DNA from: JACQMJ01 sp964373495
GTDB lineage: Bacteria; Patescibacteriota; Minisyncoccia; Sungbacterales; SURF-37
Reading direction: 5' to 3'
Length of the DNA: 10,042 nucleotides
Assembly: GCA_964373495.1 (NCBI GenBank)
Contig: CAYJUW010000028.1
Location: 1 to 10,042, forward strand
Shown: piece after piece, positions 6,043-10,042 of the stretch
Layout: every line of letters begins with the position of its first letter
How positions within the stretch are numbered: position 1 is the stretch's first letter
Made by a program: the position numbers and the translations under genes
The notes under the pieces: model-generated
The model's input: only the letters and a program-made list of their open reading frames with translations
Database searches by the model: none
Told to the model about the DNA's origin: nothing

Positions 6043-6246
6043 ACCGCGAAACTCACCCGCAAGACCGGCGCGGTAGTGGCAAGCTCGCTTGTCCGGGAGG
6101 AGACCGAACTCATCGCCATCTCCCAGCAAGGCCAGGTTATCCGTACGCGCCTGGCCGATGTCCCGACCTTAAGCCGCGCCACGCAGGGTGTTCAGATTAT
6201 GAAGCTCGGAGCCGGCGACCAGGTGGCCTCGGCCACCGCCCTCTAG
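6043..6246 (+). pseudogene. gyrA: separated 3' end of gyrA (last pinwheel blade)
   Basis: In the same frame as gyrA after the TAG, 67 codons and a second TAG (6244-6246). The translation starts TAKLTRKTGAVVASSLV and contains TELIAISQQGQVIR and LSRATQGVQIMKL, typical for the final blade of the GyrA C-terminal domain. Total length across the TAG would be 851 residues, usual for GyrA. No start or ribosome site suggests separate translation. Preserved sequence implies a recent nonsense change (for example Lys AAG to TAG), a sequencing error, or read-through. Confidence 0.85.
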
Positions 6247-6386
6247 AATGAAAATTCCAAACCCCAAATTACAAATTCCAAACAAATTCCAAATCTTAAA
6301 TTCCAAAATTCCAAACGCGTTTTGGTCTTTTGAATTTTGGCCATTGGGTATTGTTTGGAATTTGGTGCTTGGAATTTGGAATTTCA
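6247..6386. repeat. A/T-rich TTCCAAA/TTTGGAA inverted repeat cluster
   Basis: The left half is built of ATTCCAAA-type units and the right half of TTTGGAAT-type units, so the region can fold back on itself. The arms include a perfect 14-bp pair, CAAATTCCAAACAA (6272-6285) and its complement (6351-6364). Base composition contrasts sharply with the GC-rich genes. It follows gyrA directly and ends just before the methyltransferase. Similar TTTGGAATTT repeats are widespread between genes in candidate-phyla genomes; their function is unknown. Short open frames through it give repetitive Phe/Gly/Leu/Trp peptides and are not genes. Confidence 0.75.
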
Positions 6387-6410
6387 ATGCCCAGGAACAG
6401 GGCCCCAACC

Positions 6411-6995
6411 ATGGATGACTCGCTGTTGCAACGGGAACGGGGTACGGCGGCGAAGCCGGGCGCGGGCGGCTTTCTCCACCCCGAGCGGATCGTGGAGCGC
6501 TTCGGCCTCCGGCCGGGCATGGTCGTGGCCGATTTCGGCTGCGGCAGCGGCTACTTTAGCATCCCGGCCGGCCGCAAGGTCGGCCAGAACGGCAAGGTCT
6601 GGGCCATAGACATCCAGAAGTCGGCGCTTGAGCTAGTAAAAAGCCGAGCGCACCTCGAGCGGCTGCTCTGGGTTGAACCCGTATGGGCCGATCTCGAAGC
6701 CCCGCCGGGCTCGCGCCTGCCCAGTGGTGCGGCCGATTTCGTCATCATTTCCAACATCCTCTTCCAGACAGAGCGCAAAGCCGGCGTGTTCGCCGAGGCC
6801 TGGCGGGTGCTGCGCACCGGCGGAGGAGCCGCGATTCTCGAATGGGACGAAACGCCCTTCCCGGCCGGGCCGCCGATGGTACTGCGCGTGCCGAAGCGGA
6901 CCGCCGTCAAGCTCGCTGAAGATGCCGGGTTCACCCTGGAGGAAGAGTTCAGCGCCGGCGACCACCACTACGGCCTGCTGCTGAAGAAGCGGTGA
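6411..6995 (+). CDS. class I SAM-dependent methyltransferase
   Basis: 194 residues from the ATG at 6411. SAM-binding motif I is VVADFGCGSG (38-47). The acidic residue ending strand 2 is Asp67 in VWAIDIQKSAL. ADFVIISNILFQ (108-119) is motif IV-like, and WRVLRTGGGAAILEW (131-145) is the usual post-motif strand. The lead-in GGFLHPERIVERFGL is typical of short methyltransferases of this type. The substrate cannot be deduced (UbiE/Methyltransf_11-like fold). AGGGG about eight bases before 6411 supports this start; ATG 6387 in the same frame would add eight residues and sits at the repeat edge. No promoter of its own is seen. The next gene follows after 9 bases. Confidence 0.85.
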   Translation: MDDSLLQRERGTAAKPGAGGFLHPERIVERFGLRPGMVVADFGCGSGYFSIPAGRKVGQNGKVWAIDIQKSALELVKSRAHLERLLWVEPVWADLEAPPGSRLPSGAADFVIISNILFQTERKAGVFAEAWRVLRTGGGAAILEWDETPFPAGPPMVLRVPKRTAVKLAEDAGFTLEEEFSAGDHHYGLLLKKR

Positions 6996-7004
6996 GCAGG
7001 AAAA

Positions 7005-7358
7005 ATGAAAGATAGCATTCTCCTCCAAAAAGCGGATCGGTATGCACGCGCAGTATACAAAGCGGCAAAGCGCTCCCCGAAGGGAGAACTCTTTGGCTTC
7101 ACCTCCCAACTCCGCCGGGCGGCGCTCTCGGTCGCACTGAATATCATTGAGGGATTCGCGCGGCACAATACCCGAGAACTCTACCAGTTTTTCAGAATCA
7201 GCTATGCTCCACTCCAAGAATCGCAGTATCTTCTTGAATTTAGTTTCCGTGAGGGATACCTGCGGGAAGTCGAGTATGGAGAAATCAGCGGTCTCGGCAC
7301 TGAGGTAGCCAAGATGCTATGGACATCCCTTCGTACGCTCCGTCAAAAAACGCCATAG
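7005..7358 (+). CDS. four-helix-bundle protein, 23S rRNA intervening-sequence type
   Basis: 117 residues, normal length for the family (TIGR02436-like). Landmarks: KGELFGFTSQLRRAALSVALNIIEGFAR (pieces at 26-53), then ELYQFFRISYAPLQESQYLLEF and a last helix TEVAKMLWTSLRTL. These fit the pattern L..Q.RRA..S...NI.EG..R...E...F..I...S..E. Family members were first seen inside 23S rRNA intervening sequences and form pentameric helical bundles; their function is unknown. This copy lies outside rRNA, nine bases after the methyltransferase stop, with AGGA three bases before the ATG (short spacing). A TCACT-type repeat follows it. Identification is good; function is open. Confidence 0.88.
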   Translation: MKDSILLQKADRYARAVYKAAKRSPKGELFGFTSQLRRAALSVALNIIEGFARHNTRELYQFFRISYAPLQESQYLLEFSFREGYLREVEYGEISGLGTEVAKMLWTSLRTLRQKTP

Positions 7359-7361
7359 CCG

Positions 7362-7395
7362 CTCTTGTTCACTGCTCACTGTCCTCTTGCTCACT
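7362..7395 (+). repeat. short TCACT-type repeat before the binding-protein start
   Basis: CTCTTGTTCACT (7362-7373) recurs as CTCTTGCTCACT (7384-7395), with a further GCTCACTGTC between. It fills the whole gap between the four-helix gene and the next ATG, leaving no Shine-Dalgarno. Confidence 0.5.
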
Positions 7396-8694
7396 ATGAA
7401 GAAAGCCCAATTCCTCATCTTCGGCGTCATCGCGCTGGCCGTGCTGATTGCCCTCGGCCTCTTAACCGGCATCATCCCCGGCATCCGCGAGACCGGGCCG
7501 CAAGCCCAACCCTTCACCCTGGAAATCTGGGGCGCGGGCGATCCGCCCGAACTGTGGCAGGAGATTACGAACGCCTACCAGCAACAGGCGGCGCGGGGGG
7601 CGACGATAAATTTCCAGGCCAAAGATCCGGAGCGATACGAAACCGAACTGGTCAACGCCCTGGCCTCCGGCACCGGGCCGGACATCTTTTTCCTGCCCGA
7701 CGAGCTCATCGAGAAGCACGGCGATAAAATCCGGCCGCTCACCGACAACACCCTCGGCTACCAGCAAAAAAACCTCACCGCCGTCTTTGCCGACGGACTG
7801 GTCCGGGCCATGGCCGGCCCCACGGGCGAACTTTTGGGCGTGCCGCTGGCCTTTGACACCCTGGCCCTCCTCTATAACCGCGACTACTTCAATTCGGCCA
7901 ATATTCCCCAGCCGCCCGACACCTGGGAGGCGCTGGTTGAGAACGTAAAACAGCTCACCCGCTACACCGAGGTCGGCGCCATCCGCCGCTCCGGCGTGGC
8001 CCTGGGCCGCGCCTCGAACGTCGAACACGCCGCCGACATCCTCTCCGTACTTCTCTACCAGAACGGCGCCACCATGATTGACGAGGCGCGCCGGGTAAGC
8101 ATGCTCTCCCAGGGGCGCACGCGAGAGATCATCGCTTTTCTCACCGCCTTCACTGATCCGACCAAAAAAACCTATTCCTGGAACGCGGGCTTCGGAGAAT
8201 CGCTGGAGGCCTTTAGCCGGGGCGAGACGGCCATGGTCTTCGGCTATTCGAGAGACGTCAAGCGCATCGCCGTTCTGAACCCGCAGTTAAACTTCGCCGC
8301 CGCCGCCCTGCCCCAGCCAGCCGGCGCCGAAGTTCAGGTCCACTACGGCCGCTTCTCGCTCCTGACCGTCTCGCGGCTCTCGAAGAACGCCGAGCAGGCC
8401 TGGCGCTTCCTCCTCTGGCTCCAGTCCAAAGACATCCAAAAAACCTATGGCGACGCCCTGGGTCTGCCGCCGGCCCGCCGCGATCTTGCCAAATCAAAGC
8501 CGCCGCGCGAATACCTCGTAACCTTCTACGACCAGGTGCTCTCCGCCCGCACGCTCCCGATCCTCGGCAACGGCTGGCTCCCGCCCATCCTCGATGATAT
8601 GATTGAGTCAGTGGCCAGCCGGCGATTCTCCGTTGACCAGGCCGTGAGCCGCGCCGCGAACGCAATCAACATCGAGCTCGGCCGCACCCGATGA
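7396..8694 (+). CDS. membrane-anchored extracellular solute-binding protein
   Basis: 432 residues from ATG 7396 (MKKAQFLIFG); a TTG three codons earlier is unlikely. A single hydrophobic helix at about 5-29 has no lipobox Cys, so the protein is probably anchored by an uncleaved helix with the binding domain outside. The rest follows the family 1 periplasmic binding fold: FTLEIWGAGDPPELWQEI (40-57), the hallmark ALASGTGPDIFFLPDEL (88-104), GVPLAFDTLALLYNRDYF (148-165), PPDTWEAL (173-180), and GFGESLEAFSRGETAMVFGY in the second lobe. Such proteins usually bind sugars for ABC importers, but no permease or ATPase is in view. Its TGA overlaps the ATG of the first pilin (ATGA), implying translational coupling and a shared role. 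The ligand is unknown. Confidence 0.88.
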   Translation: MKKAQFLIFGVIALAVLIALGLLTGIIPGIRETGPQAQPFTLEIWGAGDPPELWQEITNAYQQQAARGATINFQAKDPERYETELVNALASGTGPDIFFLPDELIEKHGDKIRPLTDNTLGYQQKNLTAVFADGLVRAMAGPTGELLGVPLAFDTLALLYNRDYFNSANIPQPPDTWEALVENVKQLTRYTEVGAIRRSGVALGRASNVEHAADILSVLLYQNGATMIDEARRVSMLSQGRTREIIAFLTAFTDPTKKTYSWNAGFGESLEAFSRGETAMVFGYSRDVKRIAVLNPQLNFAAAALPQPAGAEVQVHYGRFSLLTVSRLSKNAEQAWRFLLWLQSKDIQKTYGDALGLPPARRDLAKSKPPREYLVTFYDQVLSARTLPILGNGWLPPILDDMIESVASRRFSVDQAVSRAANAINIELGRTR

Positions 8695-9167
8695 TCGGCG
8701 CTCCAAAAAATCTCTTTCGGTTTGCCGCGGCCTGCGGCCTCGCCGCCGTCGTGATCTTCGCGGCCGCGCCGGCCCACGCCCAAATCGTCCCGGCCGAATG
8801 CCGCTCGCCCTCCAACATCGCGACGACCTGCACCATCTGCCACATCGCGGTCCTGGTCATCAATCTGACCACCTTCCTGATGAAAAATATCGCCTTTCCG
8901 GCGGCCGTCCTGCTCATCACCATCGGCGGCCTGACCCTGCTCACCGCCGGGCCGTCCGAGGGCCGGCGGACCACCGGGAAAAAGATCATCACCACGACCA
9001 TAGTGGGATTGATCATTGTCCTCGTGGCCTGGATCGGGGTGGATACGGTCATTAAGGTGCTGACCGGAACGTTTAACTTCGGAGGTGCGCCGGGCACTCT
9101 CTTCACCCACCTCGGCGTCACCTTCGGACCGTGGAACGAAATTAATCCAGTTAATTGTCCGCTCTAG
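8691..9167 (+). CDS. pilin-like two-helix membrane protein 1 (VirB2/TrbC-like), with CxxCH
   Basis: 158 residues. N-terminal signal peptide with likely cleavage after AHA (residue 30). The mature start carries Cys37 and CTICH (47-51). Two transmembrane helices follow at about 54-87 and 97-123, joined by a short polar loop GPSEGRRTTGKK. The tail about 124-158 is Gly/Phe/Pro-rich and ends in NCPL (Cys156). Layout (signal, two helices, basic loop, GG before the loop) matches VirB2/TrbC-type pilins and the T4SS-pilin-like family common in Patescibacteria. It overlaps the binding protein by 4 bases and is one base from pilin 2. The C-terminal tail is longer than in the other two. Family assignment is from topology and loop pattern, not from a search. 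Confidence 0.75.
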   Translation: MIGAPKNLFRFAAACGLAAVVIFAAAPAHAQIVPAECRSPSNIATTCTICHIAVLVINLTTFLMKNIAFPAAVLLITIGGLTLLTAGPSEGRRTTGKKIITTTIVGLIIVLVAWIGVDTVIKVLTGTFNFGGAPGTLFTHLGVTFGPWNEINPVNCPL

Positions 9168-9168
9168 C

Positions 9169-9510
9169 ATGGGACGCACGCGCTCACGAGTCATCTCTTG
9201 GATCGCTGCCGGAGTATTTCTCCTCATCCTCGCCGGGGGAGTAGAGGCCATTGACATCCAAAACCCTCTCGGCCCCAATGCAACCTTCAGCACCATCATT
9301 GAAAACATCACCAAGTTTGCCAATTCGCTCCTAGCCCCGTTATCAGCCCTCATGATGCTCATCGCCGGGTTTTTGTACCTCACCGCCGGCGGGAATCAGG
9401 AAAAAGTGAAGCTGGCCCATAAGACGATCATCTGGGCCCTGGTCGGCATTGGCCTGGTCATCCTGGCCAACAGCGCCCGCATCATCATTGAGCAGGTTTT
9501 GACGGGTTAA
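9169..9510 (+). CDS. pilin-like two-helix membrane protein 2 (T4SS pilin type)
   Basis: 113 residues from ATG 9169, one base after the stop of pilin 1; starts further upstream would overlap that gene. Basic N-terminus MGRTRSR, hydrophobic signal to about 27 (GGVEA), then IQNPLGPNATFSTIIENITKF, helix 1 at about 50-72, the conserved loop TAGGNQEKVKLAHK (72-85), and helix 2 at about 86-109. The NPL..TF..II..I start and GGN.EKV..A...I.W loop are what I expect for the Patescibacteria T4SS pilin family, making this the most typical of the three. It contains no cysteine, unlike its neighbours. It is presumably exported and assembled in, or polymerised from, the membrane. Confidence 0.8.
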   Translation: MGRTRSRVISWIAAGVFLLILAGGVEAIDIQNPLGPNATFSTIIENITKFANSLLAPLSALMMLIAGFLYLTAGGNQEKVKLAHKTIIWALVGIGLVILANSARIIIEQVLTG

Positions 9511-9557
9511 GTGCGGTGTTGATATCTCGCTTGCGCGCCCATTCCGAATCGCATACC

Positions 9558-9953
9558 ATGGGGGAAACCAGCACATTGAGAGGGCTTCAGCGCTATTCGG
9601 TAATAGCGAAAATCGGCATAACGGCTGGCATATTGGCGATTGCGGCCGCGACTCCGGAATACGCGCATGGGGTGAGCGATGCCTGCGATTTGGTATCGCG
9701 GGTGTCGTCGCTGATCGGCGTATTCGGCACGATCATCCTGATCGTTGCCTTGGCCATGATCCTCTATTCGGCCCTCCTCTTCATTGTCGGCGGGGCGAAC
9801 GAGGAAACCCTGCGAAAAGCGCGAACCGTCCTCATCTGGTCGCTCGTCGGCCTGGCCGTCGCCTTCCTGGCCACGCTGGCCGATGACATTGTCATCGAAC
9901 TTCTGAAAGCCGGAGGCCTGCAAACCACCTGTCCGCCGATACCGGGATTGTAA
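9558..9953 (+). CDS. pilin-like two-helix membrane protein 3
   Basis: 131 residues from ATG 9558; a GTG at 9516 in frame would give 145 residues but adds a polar stretch before the signal sequence, so the ATG is preferred. Neither has a clear Shine-Dalgarno. Signal-like segment at about 17-37 (IGITAGILAIAAATPEYA), helix 1 at about 53-77, loop VGGANEETLRKAR (77-89), helix 2 at about 90-112, and a short tail LQTTCPPIPGL. The GG.NEE...KAR..LIW..VGL pattern mirrors pilin 2. Cys43 and Cys125 flank the two helices on the same predicted side and could form a disulfide. It is the last full gene of the binding protein-pilin cluster. Confidence 0.75.
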   Translation: MGETSTLRGLQRYSVIAKIGITAGILAIAAATPEYAHGVSDACDLVSRVSSLIGVFGTIILIVALAMILYSALLFIVGGANEETLRKARTVLIWSLVGLAVAFLATLADDIVIELLKAGGLQTTCPPIPGL

Positions 9954-9992
9954 AAACGCACTATCTATAAAAGGTCGTAACATTCATAATTC

Positions 9993-10042
9993 ATGACCGC
10001 ATATATACATCATCACGTCTTACATCCTCACGCTATGAAACG
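9993..10042 (+). CDS. start of a further gene, cut by the window edge
   Basis: From ATG 9993 the frame stays open to the edge (17 codons); a second ATG at 10035 (MK...) in the same frame is perhaps the better start. The gap from 9954 is AT-rich, with TATAAA (9966-9971) and CATAAT (9985-9990) as possible -10 elements but no matching -35. By context, a further T4SS or membrane component is likely; the sequence is too short to tell. Confidence 0.3.
   Translation, partial: MTAYIHHHVLHPHAMK

Noticed and set aside
5035..6129. 364-codon minus-strand frame inside gyrA
   Set aside because: Antisense shadow of a recognisable GyrA; it shows no motif of its own.
6330..6410. N-terminal extension of the methyltransferase
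   Set aside because: Its first 19 residues are encoded by the TTTGGAATTT repeat; ATG 6411 (or 6387) is a better start.
1..10042. CRISPR array
   Set aside because: No regularly spaced direct repeats of 23-40 bp; the repeats seen are palindromic or short tandem units.

Overview
The window most likely comes from a GC-rich member of the Candidate Phyla Radiation (Patescibacteria, Parcubacteria-like). This rests on gene content and style, not on a database match: a four-repeat S1 protein, a short UlaG-like metallo-hydrolase, a four-helix-bundle (23S intervening-sequence type) gene, T/G-rich TTTGGAATTT repeats between genes, and a membrane-anchored solute-binding protein next to several small two-helix VirB2/TrbC-like pilins. 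Stop codons TAA, TGA and TAG are all used, so a standard code fits.

Left part (1-1886): on the minus strand, ribosomal protein S1 is read from a GTG placed at the predicted +1 of a near-consensus sigma70 promoter, so its mRNA may be leaderless. Downstream of it lies a tRNA-Ala (anticodon CGC, encoded CCA). The divergent gap to the next gene carries a 56-bp imperfect palindrome and a G-rich repeat.

Middle (1887-6246): on the plus strand are an MBL-fold hydrolase, a single-span membrane protein of unknown function, a 325-base gap with a long hairpin, and gyrA. GyrA has its catalytic Tyr121 and a GyrA box but is interrupted by an in-frame TAG 68 codons before the natural end. It also carries two unusual in-frame insertions and an Ile at the main quinolone position.

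Right part (6247-10042): an A/T-rich inverted repeat, then a class I SAM methyltransferase, a four-helix-bundle protein, and a tight cluster of a TM-anchored extracellular solute-binding protein and three different T4SS-type pilins. The first pilin overlaps the binding-protein gene by ATGA. The cluster looks like the start of a secretion, pilus or uptake locus that continues past the right edge, where another reading frame begins. No ABC permease or ATPase is visible, so the binding protein is more likely part of the pilus-like machine than of a classical importer in this locus.
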